Assembly (NCBI RefSeq): GCF_016773205.1
Contig: NZ_JAETWB010000002.1
Coordinates: 372,001 to 436,000 of the forward strand
Reading direction: 5' to 3'
DNA: 64,000 nucleotides
From: Belnapia arida
GTDB lineage: Bacteria; Pseudomonadota; Alphaproteobacteria; Acetobacterales; Acetobacteraceae
A program made the translations under genes and the position numbers. Below, piece after piece: positions 32,787-42,446 of the stretch; position 1 is the first letter of the stretch, and each line of letters starts with the position of its first letter. The notes under the pieces were generated by a model, which was not told the origin of the DNA, made no database searches, and worked only from the letters and a program-made list of their open reading frames with translations.

Positions 32787-34046
32787 ATGGACCGCATCCG
32801 CATCCGCGGCGGCCAGCCGCTCCAGGGCAGCATCCCGATCAGCGGCGCCAAGAACGCCACCCTGCCGCTGATGGCCGCCGGCCTGCTCGCCAGCGGCCCG
32901 CTGGTGCTGCGCAACGCGCCCGACCTGGCCGACATCGCCACCATGCGGGCCCTGTTGATCCAGCACGGGCTGACGGTGGAGCATGACCGCGAGGCCCGGA
33001 CGCTGACCATCGCCGGGGAGGCCACCAGCCTCGAGGCGCCGTATGACCTGGTGCGGAAGATGCGCGCCTCGGTCCTTGTCCTCGGCCCGATCGTCGCCCG
33101 CCATGGCAAGGCCCGCGTCTCGCTGCCCGGCGGCTGCTCCATCGGCACCCGGCCGGTGGACCTGCACCTCAAGGGGCTGGAGGCGATGGGTGCCACCATT
33201 ACCCTCGATGCCGGCTATATCGAGGCGGAAGCACCGCACGGTCTCAAGGGCGCCCGCATCATCTTCCCCGTCGTCTCGGTCGGCGCCACCGAGAACCTGC
33301 TGATGGCCGCCTGCCTCGCCGATGGCGAGACGGAACTGGTCAACGCCGCTCGTGAGCCGGAGATCGAGGACCTCGCCCGCTGCCTGGTCGCCATGGGCGC
33401 CGAGATCGAGGGCATCGGCACCGACCGGCTGCATGTGGTCGGGCGCCGCAGCCTCGGCGGTGCGGTGCACGACATCGTCCCCGACCGGATCGAGGCCGGG
33501 ACCTATGCCTGCGCCGCCGCCATCACCGGCGGCTCCGTCCTGCTCCAGGGCGCGCGGGCCGAGCATCTCGGCTCGGTCGCCCGCACCCTGCGCGAGGCCG
33601 GCGTCGCCGTGGAGCCGGAGGGCGATGCGCTCCGCATCTCCCGCCTCAACGGGTTGCACGGGGTCGATGTGATGACGGAGCCTTTCCCCGGCTTCGCCAC
33701 CGACATGCAGGCCCAGTTCATGGCGCTGATGGCCGTCGCCGAGGGCGCCTCGATGATTACCGAGACGATCTTCGAGAACCGCTTCATGCATGTGCCGGAG
33801 CTGAACCGCATGGGAGCCCGCATCAACGCCCATGGCGCCTCGGCCATCGTCCGCGGCGTGCCGAAGCTGTCAGGCGCGCCGGTGATGGCGACCGACCTGC
33901 GCGCCTCCGTCTCCCTCATCCTCGCGGGGCTGGCGGCAGAGGGGGAAACTATCGTCAACCGCGTCTATCACCTCGACCGCGGCTATGAGCGGGTGGAACA
34001 GAAACTCGCCGCTGTCGGGGCCGATATAGAACGGCTTCCGGGCTGA
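32787..34046 (+). CDS. murA: UDP-N-acetylglucosamine 1-carboxyvinyltransferase
   Basis: The 419-residue enzyme adds enolpyruvate to UDP-GlcNAc, the first committed step of peptidoglycan synthesis, in the cytoplasm. The start [20 protein letters not shown] with [11 protein letters not shown], the active-site loop [20 protein letters not shown] with the fosfomycin-target Cys, and the C-terminal [19 protein letters not shown] are all typical. Length is standard. It begins a co-directional block murA-hisG-hisD-infA-maf-RNase E/G-yacG-tRNA-Phe, with hisG only 5 bp downstream. Confidence 0.97.
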   Translation: MDRIRIRGGQPLQGSIPISGAKNATLPLMAAGLLASGPLVLRNAPDLADIATMRALLIQHGLTVEHDREARTLTIAGEATSLEAPYDLVRKMRASVLVLGPIVARHGKARVSLPGGCSIGTRPVDLHLKGLEAMGATITLDAGYIEAEAPHGLKGARIIFPVVSVGATENLLMAACLADGETELVNAAREPEIEDLARCLVAMGAEIEGIGTDRLHVVGRRSLGGAVHDIVPDRIEAGTYACAAAITGGSVLLQGARAEHLGSVARTLREAGVAVEPEGDALRISRLNGLHGVDVMTEPFPGFATDMQAQFMALMAVAEGASMITETIFENRFMHVPELNRMGARINAHGASAIVRGVPKLSGAPVMATDLRASVSLILAGLAAEGETIVNRVYHLDRGYERVEQKLAAVGADIERLPG

Positions 34047-34051
34047 GCTGC

Positions 34052-34744
34052 ATGGACCTTCCGATCCCCGACTCCAACCCCGCCACGGCCGCCGGTGCCG
34101 CCCCCATCATCCTCGCCGTGCCCAAGGGCCGCATCCTCGCGGAACTCGGCCCGGTGCTGGCGCGCGCCGGCATCCAGCCCGCGGCCGACTATACGGACGA
34201 GGACAGCCGGCGCCTGCGCTTCGAGACCAGCGACCCGAGCCTCGACGTGGTGCGCGTCCGCCCCTTCGACGTCGCCACCTTCGTCGCCCATGGCGCGGCG
34301 CAGATCGGCATCTGCGGCGCCGACGTGCTGATGGAATTCGACTACCCCGAGATCTACGCGCCGCTCGACCTCGGCATCGGCCGCTGCCGCATCAGCGTGG
34401 CCGAGCCCGCCGCGACCGCCGGCCAGGACGACCCGAGCCGCTGGTCGCGCATCGCGGTCGCCAGCAAGTACCCGAACGTGGCCGGCCGCCACTACGCCGC
34501 CCGCGGCATCCAGGCCGAGATCGTCCACCTGAACGGCGCGATGGAGCTGGCCCCCTCGCTCGGCCTCGCCCGCGTCATCGTCGACCTGGTGCAGACCGGC
34601 AGCACGCTGAAGGCGAACGGCCTGGTCGAGACGGAGGTGATTGCCCATGTCACCTCGCGCCTCATCGTCAACCGCACGGCGCTGAAGACCATGCCGGAGC
34701 GGATCGGCGCCTGGATCGCCCGCTTCCGCGCGGCGCTCGCCTGA
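34052..34744 (+). CDS. hisG: ATP phosphoribosyltransferase, short form
   Basis: The 230-residue protein carries ILAVPKGRILAEL, the IGICGADVLMEF segment and the PRPP-binding ARVIVDLVQTGSTLKANGL. It catalyses the first step of histidine synthesis from ATP and PRPP. The short form lacks the C-terminal regulatory domain and normally needs HisZ; no hisZ is in this window. The first 20 residues are a Pro/Ala-rich extension. It overlaps hisD by one base (TGATG), so the two are translationally coupled. Confidence 0.95.
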   Translation: MDLPIPDSNPATAAGAAPIILAVPKGRILAELGPVLARAGIQPAADYTDEDSRRLRFETSDPSLDVVRVRPFDVATFVAHGAAQIGICGADVLMEFDYPEIYAPLDLGIGRCRISVAEPAATAGQDDPSRWSRIAVASKYPNVAGRHYAARGIQAEIVHLNGAMELAPSLGLARVIVDLVQTGSTLKANGLVETEVIAHVTSRLIVNRTALKTMPERIGAWIARFRAALA

Positions 34745-36033
34745 TGCTGCGGCTCGATACCAGCGCGCCGGACTTCGAGTCCGGCTTCGCCGCCCTGCTC
34801 GACATGGCCCGGGAAACCACGGCGCAGGTCGACGACGCCGTCGCCGGCATCATCGCCGAGGTGCGGGCCGGGGGCGATGCCGCCCTGCTGCGGCTGACCA
34901 CCCGCTTCGATGGCTGGGCGCCGATCGATGCCGGGGCGCTGCGCGTCACCGCCGAGGAGATCGAGGCGGCGGCCGCCGGCATCCCGCCCGCGCTGCTGGC
35001 CGCCCTCGACCTCGCCGCCGAACGCATCGAGCGTTTCCACGCAGCCCAGCGCCCGGCGAACCTCGAACTGCCGGACCCGGCGGGGCTGACCCTCGGCATG
35101 CGCTGGACGCCGCTGGATGCGGTCGGCCTCTATGTCCCGGGCGGCAAGGCGGCCTATCCTTCCTCCGTGCTGATGAATGCGCTGCCGGCGCGCGTCGCCG
35201 GCGTCCGGCGCATCGCCATGGTGGTGCCGACGCCGGGCGGGCAGCTCAACCCGCTGGTGCTGGCTGCGGCGCGGCGGGCGGGGGTCAGCGAGATCTACCG
35301 CATCGGCGGCGCGCAGGCGGTGGCGGCGCTCGCCCATGGCACCGCCTCCATCGCCGCGGTCGACCGCATCGTCGGGCCGGGCAATGCTTATGTCGCGGCG
35401 GCCAAGCGCCAGGTCTTTGGCCGCGTCGGCATCGATTCCATTGCCGGCCCTTCCGAGGTGGTGGTGGTCGCCGATGCGTCGAACGACCCGCATCTGGTCG
35501 CCATCGACCTGCTGGCCCAGGCCGAGCACGACGAAAGCGCGCAGGCAATCCTCATCACCGACGACGCGGGCTTCGCCGCGGCGGTCGCCGCGGCGGTCGA
35601 AGCCGAACTTGAGACGCTGCCCCGCGGCGCCATCGCCGGCGAGAGCTGGCGGCGGCATGGCGCCACCATCCTGGTGCGCGACTGGGCGGAGGCGCAGGCC
35701 GTCACCAACCGCCTCGCGCCCGAGCACCTTCAGGTGATGCTGCCCGACCCGCGCGGCTGGTTCGCCGGCATCCGCCATGCCGGCGCCGCCTTCCTCGGCC
35801 GCTGGTGCCCGGAGGCGCTCGGCGACTACGTGGCCGGCCCCAACCATGTCCTGCCGACCGGGCGGACGGCGCGCTTCGCCTCCGGCCTCTCGGTCTTCGA
35901 CTTCCTGAAGCGCACCACCTGGGTGGAGGCGAGCCAGGCCGGCCTCGCCGCCATCGGCCCCGCCGCGGTGGCGCTGGCCGAGGCGGAAGGGCTGCAGGCT
36001 CATGGGCTCAGCGTTGCGCGTCGCCTGGGTTGA
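34744..36033 (+). CDS. hisD: Histidinol dehydrogenase
   Basis: The 429-residue enzyme oxidises L-histidinol to histidine in two NAD-dependent steps. Family motifs include [40 protein letters not shown], the catalytic [18 protein letters not shown] (zinc ligand His) and [10 protein letters not shown] (catalytic Glu-His). The C-terminus has the zinc-binding [19 protein letters not shown]. It is coupled to hisG by overlap. The remaining histidine genes are not in this window. Confidence 0.97.
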   Translation: MLRLDTSAPDFESGFAALLDMARETTAQVDDAVAGIIAEVRAGGDAALLRLTTRFDGWAPIDAGALRVTAEEIEAAAAGIPPALLAALDLAAERIERFHAAQRPANLELPDPAGLTLGMRWTPLDAVGLYVPGGKAAYPSSVLMNALPARVAGVRRIAMVVPTPGGQLNPLVLAAARRAGVSEIYRIGGAQAVAALAHGTASIAAVDRIVGPGNAYVAAAKRQVFGRVGIDSIAGPSEVVVVADASNDPHLVAIDLLAQAEHDESAQAILITDDAGFAAAVAAAVEAELETLPRGAIAGESWRRHGATILVRDWAEAQAVTNRLAPEHLQVMLPDPRGWFAGIRHAGAAFLGRWCPEALGDYVAGPNHVLPTGRTARFASGLSVFDFLKRTTWVEASQAGLAAIGPAAVALAEAEGLQAHGLSVARRLG

Positions 36034-36174
36034 CCCGGCCCCTGCCGACCATCATCTTGCCCGGAAGAAAATAGGTTATCGAAGTCAACCCCCCAGCGCG
36101 TGCCCAAGGGCCTGACGCCGTCCGATCCGGACAGGGCGCGGCCCCGGCACGCCGTTTCAGCATGAAGGTTCCTG

Positions 36175-36393
36175 ATGTCAAAAGAGGACATGATCGAGTT
36201 CAGCGGCACCGTACAGGAGCTGCTGCCCAATGCGATGTTCCGCGTGAAGCTCGACAACGAGCACATGGTCCTGGCCCACACCAGCGGGAAGATGCGCAAG
36301 AACCGCATCCGCGTCCTCGCCGGGGACCGGGTGAATGTCGAGATGACGCCCTATGACCTGACCAAGGGCCGCATCACCTTCCGCTTCAAGTAA
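36175..36393 (+). CDS. infA: Translation initiation factor IF-1
   Basis: The 72-residue protein is a canonical IF-1, which occupies the ribosomal A site during initiation. It reads [20 protein letters not shown] at the start, with the OB-fold motifs [51 protein letters not shown]. The length is exactly typical. A 141-bp gap after hisD, partly AT-rich around 36065, probably contains its own promoter. The maf gene follows after 3 bp. Confidence 0.97.
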   Translation: MSKEDMIEFSGTVQELLPNAMFRVKLDNEHMVLAHTSGKMRKNRIRVLAGDRVNVEMTPYDLTKGRITFRFK

Positions 36394-36396
36394 CAC

Positions 36397-36984
36397 TTGA
36401 GCACAGGCAAACCGCCCCTGGTGCTGGCTTCCGCCAGCCCGCGGCGGCTCGATCTGTTGGCGCGCATCGGCATCGCTCCGGACCGGGTGCAGCCCACCGA
36501 TATCGACGAGGCACCATTGAAGGCGGAGCTGCCGCGCCTGCTTGCTGCCCGGCTTTCCGCCGCCAAGGCCGAGGCAGCCGGGGCGGTGGCGCCTGGGGCC
36601 CTGGTGCTGGCGGCCGATACGGTGGTGGGCGTCGGGCGCCGCATCCTCGGCAAGCCGGCGGATGCCGCGGAGGCGCGGCGCTTCCTCGCCCTGCTCTCCG
36701 GCCGGCGGCACCATGTCTATACCGGGGTGGCCCTCCGCACGCCGGACGGCAAGCTCCGCACCCGGCTGGTCGATACCATCCTCGCCTTCCAGCGCCTGAC
36801 AGAGGCGCAGATCGAGGACTACGTCGCCGGCGAGGAATGGCGCGGCAAGGCGGGCGGCTATGCCATCCAGGGCCGGGCCGAGGTTTTCGTCCGGTTTCTT
36901 TCCGGCTCCCATTCCAATGTCGTCGGCCTGCCGCTGTTCGAGACGGCGCAACTGCTGCGGGGCGTCGGCTGGCTGGCACCGTGA
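36397..36984 (+). CDS. maf: Maf-family nucleoside triphosphate pyrophosphatase
   Basis: The 195-residue protein hydrolyses non-canonical or modified nucleoside triphosphates. The signature VLASASPRRLDLLARIG, the core LVLAADTVVGVGRRILGKPAD and GKAGGYAIQGRAEVF are Maf motifs. Translation appears to start at a TTG (36397), because the signature begins within eight residues and no ATG precedes it. It follows infA by 3 bp and its stop overlaps the GTG start of the RNase E/G-like gene by 4 bp. Confidence 0.93.
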   Translation: MSTGKPPLVLASASPRRLDLLARIGIAPDRVQPTDIDEAPLKAELPRLLAARLSAAKAEAAGAVAPGALVLAADTVVGVGRRILGKPADAAEARRFLALLSGRRHHVYTGVALRTPDGKLRTRLVDTILAFQRLTEAQIEDYVAGEEWRGKAGGYAIQGRAEVFVRFLSGSHSNVVGLPLFETAQLLRGVGWLAP

Positions 36985-38111
36985 GGATCCTGGTTTCCGT
37001 CTCCCCGGGTGAGGTCCGCACCGCATTGCTGCGCGGCGACCGGTTGGACGAGGCCTGGATCGAGCGTCCTGCCCGCCCCGATGGCGTCGGCGATCTGCAC
37101 CGTGCCCGCGTCACCGCCCTCGCCCCCGCCATGGCCGGCGCCTTCCTGGTGCTGACCGGCGGCGAGACCGGCTTCCTTCCCGAATCCGAGGCCAGTGCCA
37201 CGCGCCAACCCATCGCCCGCTCGGTGCAGGAGGGGCTGGTCCTGCCCGTCCGCGTCACCCGCGCCCCGCAGGGTGGCAAGGGCGCCCGCCTCACCGCTCG
37301 CCTCACCCCTGCCGAGCAGGCCCGTGCCGCTGCCGCCCCGCCCGGCAACGCACCCCTGCTGCTGGCCCGCGGCCCAGACGCCGCACTGCGCCTCGCCCGC
37401 GCCCATCCTGCCGCCGAGTTGGTGACCGATGGCGCTGGCCTCGCCGCCCGGCTGCGCGGCACCTATTCACCCCGCCCGGTCTTCGACGAGGCGGTGGAGG
37501 CCGAGTTCGACGCGCTCGCCAGCCCCGAGGTGCCGCTCCCCGGCGGCGGCCGCATCCTCATCCACCCGACGCCGGCGCTGACCGCCCTTGATGTCGATGC
37601 CGGAAGCGCCGCCGGCGCGCGCGACCCGGAGGCGCAGCGCCGCGTCAACGAGGCGGCCGTGGCCGAGGCTGCCCGACAGATTCGCCTCCGTCAGCTTGCC
37701 GGCCCCATCCTACTCGACCTGGCCGGGATGACGGCGAAGCGCCGCGCCGCCCTCGCCGAGCCTCTGGCCCAAGCCCTGGCGCCCGACCGGCTGGCCCGGC
37801 TGCTCGGCCTTGGCCCGCTTGGCCTGTTCGAGATCCTCCGCCAGCGCATCCACCCGCCGCTGCATGAGGTGCTGGCCGGACCGCTCACGCCCGGCCTCGC
37901 CGCCTTGCGCCAAGCGGTGCGCGAGGCCGCCTCTCGCCCCAGCCGGCGCCTGGCCCTCGTCGCCGCCCCGGCCGTGCTGGCAGCCCTGGAGACGTTCCCC
38001 GGTGCGCTCGGCGAAGCCTCCGAGGCGATCGGCCAGCTCCTGCAACTCCGGCCCGATCCTGCACGTCCCTGGTCGCACTGGACCATCGAGGAGGCCCCCC
38101 ATGGCGGATAA
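36981..38111 (+). CDS. Ribonuclease E/G-family protein, short form
   Basis: The 376-residue protein resembles the catalytic part of RNase E/G. It has an N-terminal [21 protein letters not shown], an S1-like region with [14 protein letters not shown], and the DNase I-like core. The metal-binding aspartates are in [11 protein letters not shown] and ILLDLAGM. The zinc-link Cys motif of large RNase E is not seen, and the tail is short. It starts at GTG 36981, overlapping maf, and its end overlaps yacG by 11 bp. This maf-RNase-yacG order is common in alphaproteobacteria. Confidence 0.88.
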   Translation: MRILVSVSPGEVRTALLRGDRLDEAWIERPARPDGVGDLHRARVTALAPAMAGAFLVLTGGETGFLPESEASATRQPIARSVQEGLVLPVRVTRAPQGGKGARLTARLTPAEQARAAAAPPGNAPLLLARGPDAALRLARAHPAAELVTDGAGLAARLRGTYSPRPVFDEAVEAEFDALASPEVPLPGGGRILIHPTPALTALDVDAGSAAGARDPEAQRRVNEAAVAEAARQIRLRQLAGPILLDLAGMTAKRRAALAEPLAQALAPDRLARLLGLGPLGLFEILRQRIHPPLHEVLAGPLTPGLAALRQAVREAASRPSRRLALVAAPAVLAALETFPGALGEASEAIGQLLQLRPDPARPWSHWTIEEAPHGG

Positions 38112-38286
38112 GCCCCCCGCACCCCGCTGCGCAGTCTGCGGCAAGCCGGTGGAGCCGCCTGCGCCGCATCGGCCCTTCTGTTCGGCCCGCTGCCGGCAGG
38201 TCGATCTCGGCCGCTGGCTGGCTGGCGACTACGTCATCCCGGGCGAGGATCTCGACCGACAGGAAGATGACACGGAAGACCGCTGA
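38101..38286 (+). CDS. yacG: Zinc-binding YacG family protein (DNA gyrase inhibitor)
   Basis: The 61-residue protein has the YacG zinc motif, two CxxC-type pairs in [10 protein letters not shown] and [17 protein letters not shown], followed by an acidic tail ([14 protein letters not shown]). E. coli YacG binds GyrB and inhibits gyrase. ATG 38101 lies inside the end of the preceding RNase gene. The tRNA-Phe gene follows 74 bp downstream. Confidence 0.95.
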   Translation: MADKPPAPRCAVCGKPVEPPAPHRPFCSARCRQVDLGRWLAGDYVIPGEDLDRQEDDTEDR

Positions 38287-38360
38287 ACGGGTGGACAGGC
38301 GCCCGGGCTTCCGCTACATCCCCGGCCCTCTGCCGCGCCCCCGATGCGGGGGCTGCTTGG

Positions 38361-38436
38361 GCCCAGGTAGCTCAGTTGGTAGAGCATGCGACTGAAAATC
38401 GCAGTGTCGGTGGTTCGATTCCGCCCCTGGGCACCA
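38361..38436 (+). tRNA. tRNA-Phe (GAA)
   Basis: The 76-nt cloverleaf includes an encoded CCA. The acceptor stem GCCCAGG pairs with CCTGGGC. The D-loop contains AGCTCAGTTGGTAGAGC, the anticodon arm reads GCGACTGAAAATCGC with anticodon GAA, and the T-arm carries GGTTCGATTCC. It specifies phenylalanine. Its position after yacG is the usual alphaproteobacterial arrangement. Confidence 0.97.
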
Positions 38437-38609
38437 TTTCTTTCAAATGACTCTTACAGACGCTTTCTCGGGGGCACTTCGCTCCGCGTGGGCGGCCACA
38501 AATTGGGAGACGTCTTGGCAAACTCCCCGCTACCGTAGGTGCTGCTATCGCTGGTGGCGGATGGCGATCGATAGGTCCTGCTGCTTCCCAGTAAGCACCG
38601 AGCACGAAA

Positions 38610-39494
38610 TCACCCCACCTCGATCGGCAGCGTCTCATCCTTTGCCCATTCACTCATTGAAGCGTCGTAAACAGCGATGTCCTGATAGCCAAGCTGATGT
38701 AGGAGAAAGGCGTCGAGCGTTGCCGCGATGCCGCCGCCGCAATAAAGTATGATCCGTTTCGACAGGTCCGCGCCTACACTGGTGAAGATCGCAGCAACTG
38801 ACTTGGGCGTCTTGAGGGTCAGTGACGCTGAATCTATCACTTCTGACACGGGCACGTTGACGCTTCCCGGAATACGCCCAGGCCTGCCATATCGCGGGGT
38901 ATCTCCGCGGTGAAGGTCCGGCGCGAGTGCATTAATCGTGCAGGCGCCTGGATCGCCGATGGCGGCCTTGACCTCCTGTTTTCCAACAAAAAGGCCCGAG
39001 CGAGGCGCGGCCGCCAGCTTCGCCGCTGGATAGCGCGCCTCTGCCGCCTCGACCGGCCGAGCTTCGGCGCTCCATTTGTCGAAGCCACCATCCAGCACCG
39101 CCGCATTATCGAAGCCGACGGCGCGCAGCATCCACCAGACCCGTGTGGCCCACTGAATGTTTTTGCGGGAATAGAGAATGGCGCGTGTGCCCTCACCAAT
39201 GCCCTTCGCTGCGAACCGCGCGGCCAGATCCTCTGGCGCTGGCATCATGAAGTTGGTCGGGGCTGAGATGTCGGATAGCTCGCCCTGCAAGTCGAGGAAG
39301 GCGGAGCCCGGGATATGGCCCTGCTCGTAGTCGGCGCGGCCGCTCTCCACCCGATAAGGCCGGCCAGTGCCGGTCTCGTAGCGAAGGTATGTCGTGCAAT
39401 CGAAGATGCGCAGCGCCGGATCGTCGAGGTGCTCAGCCAGCCAGGCAGTGGTGACGATCGCCTCCGGGTGGACGTAACGCGGTGTCGCGGTCAT
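38610..39494 (-). CDS. Sulfurtransferase (tandem rhodanese, SseA-like)
   Basis: The 294-residue protein has two rhodanese domains. The first, inactive one contains RADYEQGHIPGSAFLDLQGELSD. The second has RPGRIPGSVNVPVSEV and the active-site loop YCGGGIAATLDAFLLHQLGY with the persulfide Cys. Mercaptopyruvate sulfurtransferases usually read CGSGVTA, so substrate preference is open. ATG 39494 is supported by GGAGGAAAG upstream. It is oriented against the tRNA-Phe side block and lies next to an autotransporter relic. Confidence 0.88.
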   Translation of the reverse strand: MTATPRYVHPEAIVTTAWLAEHLDDPALRIFDCTTYLRYETGTGRPYRVESGRADYEQGHIPGSAFLDLQGELSDISAPTNFMMPAPEDLAARFAAKGIGEGTRAILYSRKNIQWATRVWWMLRAVGFDNAAVLDGGFDKWSAEARPVEAAEARYPAAKLAAAPRSGLFVGKQEVKAAIGDPGACTINALAPDLHRGDTPRYGRPGRIPGSVNVPVSEVIDSASLTLKTPKSVAAIFTSVGADLSKRIILYCGGGIAATLDAFLLHQLGYQDIAVYDASMSEWAKDETLPIEVG

Positions 39495-39542
39495 TGGGGC
39501 TTTCCTCCAGCTCGGCGTTCTATCTTCAGCCTTCATGCCTAG

Positions 39543-40034
39543 GTAGAAGCTGCACTCTCCGACCTGGATAATAAAGGGTTGGTTGCCAGCGAGGTTGGGG
39601 CTTGCTGGCGCCTGCAGCCGAGCATCGGCCTGCGCTATAAAGAACTCGGCCGCAACCAGCTGACCGAGAGCGGGGGCGGTGCCCTGGCCCTCGCGGTGCG
39701 CAGCGACGAATTGTCGAGCCTGCGCAGCATGGCCGGTGCACGGATCGAGCGGCGCTTCGATCTTGGCAACGGCTATCGCCTGACCCCGGCCGGCCGCCTG
39801 TTCTGGACGCATGAGCTGTCGGACGTGACGACGTCCACGACGGCTGCCTTCGTCAACAGAGGTGCCGCCATGCGGACGACCAGCGCAAAGAGCGGCCGTG
39901 ACGGAGCCGTTGTCGGCATCGGCACGAACCTCGAACTGCCTAACGGCCTAGTTGCCTATGCCAACTACGGTGCCCAGGTCCGTGACAACACCACGGCGCA
40001 GGCGATCACGGCTGGCCTTCGCTTCGCTTGGTAA
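39543..40034 (+). pseudogene. C-terminal remnant of an autotransporter beta-barrel
   Basis: An open frame of about 163 codons after a TAG at 39540 encodes the last part of an autotransporter barrel: IGLRYKELGRNQLTESGGGALAL, GNGYRLTPAGRLFWTHEL, LPNGLVAYANYGAQVRDNTTAQAITAGLRFAW. It ends with the alternating pattern and terminal aromatic residue (AGLRFAW) needed for outer-membrane insertion. The passenger domain and the first half of the barrel are absent, and the frame begins without a credible start, so it is a 5'-truncated relic. A good terminator follows. Confidence 0.8.
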
Positions 40035-40102
40035 GGAGAGGACAGAAGCCGTAAGCGGGCCATCCGGTTTGGCCTGCTTGCTGACACCAAATGCATGGGC
40101 TC

Positions 40103-40130
40103 TGGCCCCGTTCGGGGCCAAAGCTTTTTT
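40103..40130 (+). terminator. Intrinsic terminator after the autotransporter remnant
   Basis: An 8-bp perfect stem, TGGCCCCG (40103-40110) with CGGGGCCA (40113-40120), encloses a 2-nt loop that would open to a tetraloop in RNA. It is followed by AAGCTTTTTT. This is a typical rho-independent terminator on the plus strand, about 70 bp after the stop of the relic. Confidence 0.85.
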
Positions 40131-40285
40131 ATGGATGAGAAGTCGCACCCGAGTCACGGTGCCGGATTGAACGCGGCTTCCGTGCAGACTACGGCAAAGG
40201 TCGCCTCGGCCGTGAACCTTGGGCTTCGCCTTACCAAGAGGAACCTGCCCAGTTGCGGGACTCGCGCAACAGGGCAAGGCATCCC

Positions 40286-42133
40286 TTAGCCCTTGTCCGA
40301 CCCCGTTCCGAAGTTCAGCACCAGCTCGTGGATGCGGGCCGGGTCGGACTGCTCCATCACCCGCCGGGCGAAGCGGGCACAATCGGCAATGTCGAGGGCG
40401 CGGATCGCCTGCTTCACGCGGGGGATCGCGCTGGCATTCATCGACAGGCAGCGGATACCGAGGCCCAGCAGCAGCGGCACCAGCCGCGGATTGCCGGCCA
40501 TCTCGCCGCAGACGGAGACGGGCATGCGAAGGCGGAGCGCCGCTTCCGTTGCGAACTGCATGAGGCGCAGCACGGCCGGGTGCAGGCTATCGTAGAGGTG
40601 GCTGACCTCGGCCTCGGCGCGGTCCACCGCCAGGGTGTACATGGCGAGGTCGTTGGTGCCGATGGCGAAGAAGTCCGCCTCCAGCGCGATGGCATCGGCG
40701 GCCAGCGCGGCGCCCGGCGTCTCAATCATCACGCCGAGCTCGGGCAGCTTCTCCGGCAGCGTCACGCCCTTGCGCCGGAGGCGACGGGCGACGCGCTCGT
40801 AGATCTCGCGTGCGGCCTGCACCTCGGACGGGTTGGTCACCATCGGGAGCAGGATGCGGACCTTGCCGCGCTCGGCGACGCGGAGGATCGCGGCGAACTG
40901 CGCCTCCAGCAACTCCGGCCGCTTCAGCAGCAGGCGCAGCCCGCGCAGCCCGAGCGCCGGATTCGGCCCGGAATGCGTCGGCGCTACGCCCTCGCTGAGC
41001 GCCTGCATATCCTTCTCGCCGCCCCAGTCCAGCACGCGGATGGTGACCGGGTCGCCGCCCATCGCATCCACCACCACGGTATAGGCGGCGAGCTGGGCCT
41101 CCTCGTCGGGGAGGTCCTCGCGGTTCATGAAAAGGAATTCGGTGCGCAGCAGGCCGATGCCTTGGGCGCCGGCCTGGGCGATCAGCGGCAGCTCGGCGGG
41201 AATCTCGAGATTGGCCTGGAGCTCCACATGCTCGCCATCGGTGGTGATGGCGGGGAGGCGGCGGAGCTTCGCCAGCTTCGACCGTTCCTTGGCGAAGGCA
41301 GCCAGCGCGGCGCGGCCCTTCTCCGTCGCCTTGTCGCCAGGGCGAAGGACAATGGTGCCGGCGGCACCGTCGAGCACGGCCATGTCGCCGCGCTCGGCAC
41401 TCTCGCTGAGGCCGGTCGCGCCGAGGATTGCGGGAATGCCGAGCGCGCGCAGCATGATGGCGGTATGTCCGTCGGCGCCGCCCTCATCCGTTGCCACGCC
41501 GGCGATGCGGGTCGGGTCCAGCAGCGCGGCATCAGCCGGGGTCAGTTCCTCGGCGATGAGGATGGCGCCCTCGGGCACGCCCTTCAGGCTGCGGAAGGGG
41601 GTCGCGGTCAGGTTGCGCGTCAGGCGGCGGGCGATCTCGCGCACCTCGCCGGCCCGGCGCTGGAGGCCGGGCTTGTCATCATCGCGGGCGGCGAGGATCA
41701 GGGTGGCGATCGACTCCGCCTCGTCCTGCACGGCGGTCTCGGCGGCCAGCAGCTCGGTCTCGATCCGCTTACGGGCGCCGCGCAGCAGGCGGGAGTTGCC
41801 CAGCATCAGCACATAGGCGTCGAGCAGCGGCGCCAGCTCCTCCTGCGCCTCCTCGGGCAGGACGGAGAGGCGCGTCTTCAGCTTGCCCAGCTGCTTGCGG
41901 GAAAGGCTGACGGCTTCCGCCAGGCGGGCCTTCTCGGCCTCGGCCTGGTTGGGCGTGATGGCGCGGCGCGGTGCCTCGGTCGGCACCTCGGTGGTGTCGT
42001 AGACGGTGCCGATGGCGATGCCTGGGGAGACCGGGATGCCGCGGATGGCGTGCTCGCGGCCGCGGCGGGGGCCGGGCTTGCGGAGGATGTCGGCCGGCTT
42101 CGCCTCCGACCGCTCGCCCCGCTCAGTCTTCAT
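40286..42133 (-). CDS. ptsI: PTS enzyme I (phosphoenolpyruvate-protein phosphotransferase)
   Basis: The 615-residue protein is enzyme I without the N-terminal GAF domain of PtsP. It has the swivelling phosphohistidine loop DEGGADGHTAIMLRALGIPAILG, the PEP-binding barrel with LLRTEFLFMNREDLP, VTIRVLDWGGEKD and IGTNDLAMYTLAVDRAE, and the catalytic Cys in VSVCGEMAGNP. It transfers phosphate from PEP to HPr. It is the last gene of hprK-rapZ-EIIA-HPr-EI and overlaps the HPr gene by 11 bp. No sugar permease (EIIB/C) is present, so a regulatory role is likely. Confidence 0.94.
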   Translation of the reverse strand: MKTERGERSEAKPADILRKPGPRRGREHAIRGIPVSPGIAIGTVYDTTEVPTEAPRRAITPNQAEAEKARLAEAVSLSRKQLGKLKTRLSVLPEEAQEELAPLLDAYVLMLGNSRLLRGARKRIETELLAAETAVQDEAESIATLILAARDDDKPGLQRRAGEVREIARRLTRNLTATPFRSLKGVPEGAILIAEELTPADAALLDPTRIAGVATDEGGADGHTAIMLRALGIPAILGATGLSESAERGDMAVLDGAAGTIVLRPGDKATEKGRAALAAFAKERSKLAKLRRLPAITTDGEHVELQANLEIPAELPLIAQAGAQGIGLLRTEFLFMNREDLPDEEAQLAAYTVVVDAMGGDPVTIRVLDWGGEKDMQALSEGVAPTHSGPNPALGLRGLRLLLKRPELLEAQFAAILRVAERGKVRILLPMVTNPSEVQAAREIYERVARRLRRKGVTLPEKLPELGVMIETPGAALAADAIALEADFFAIGTNDLAMYTLAVDRAEAEVSHLYDSLHPAVLRLMQFATEAALRLRMPVSVCGEMAGNPRLVPLLLGLGIRCLSMNASAIPRVKQAIRALDIADCARFARRVMEQSDPARIHELVLNFGTGSDKG

Positions 42134-42446
42134 GGAAGCCGGCTTCGACCAGGCCGGCGACGGCGTCCAGCGCCTCCCGCGCGTCCCAGCCTTCGGCCTC
42201 GATGGTCACCTGGCTGCCCCGGCCGGCACCGAGCATCATCAGCCCCATGATCGAGCAGGCAGGCACCTTCTGCCCATCACGCGAGACACTGAGGCAGGCG
42301 GAGTAGCGCTCGGCGAGCGTCACCAGCTTCGCCGCGGCGCGGGCATGCAGGCCGCGGCTGTTGCGGATGGTGAGACATTGGCGCAGCACCAAGTCCTCGC
42401 CACCGGACGCGCTGTGGGTGGCGGCTTCGCTGCTGGTCTGGCTCAT
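42123..42446 (-). CDS. ptsH: HPr phosphocarrier protein
   Basis: The 107-residue protein is an HPr with the phosphorylated His in IRNSRGLHARAAAKL and the regulatory serine region in ACSIMGLMMLGAG, the site of HPr kinase. The first 20 residues are an extra Ser/Glu-rich extension. It accepts phosphate from enzyme I and passes it to EIIA. HPr kinase is encoded three genes upstream, which supports serine phosphorylation. It overlaps both neighbours by a few bases. Confidence 0.95.
   Translation of the reverse strand: MSQTSSEAATHSASGGEDLVLRQCLTIRNSRGLHARAAAKLVTLAERYSACLSVSRDGQKVPACSIMGLMMLGAGRGSQVTIEAEGWDAREALDAVAGLVEAGFHED

Noticed and set aside
38437-38609. Possible attachment-site copy of the tRNA-Phe 3' end
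   Set aside because: No second copy of the tRNA 3' sequence was found downstream by eye, and no integrase gene was seen.
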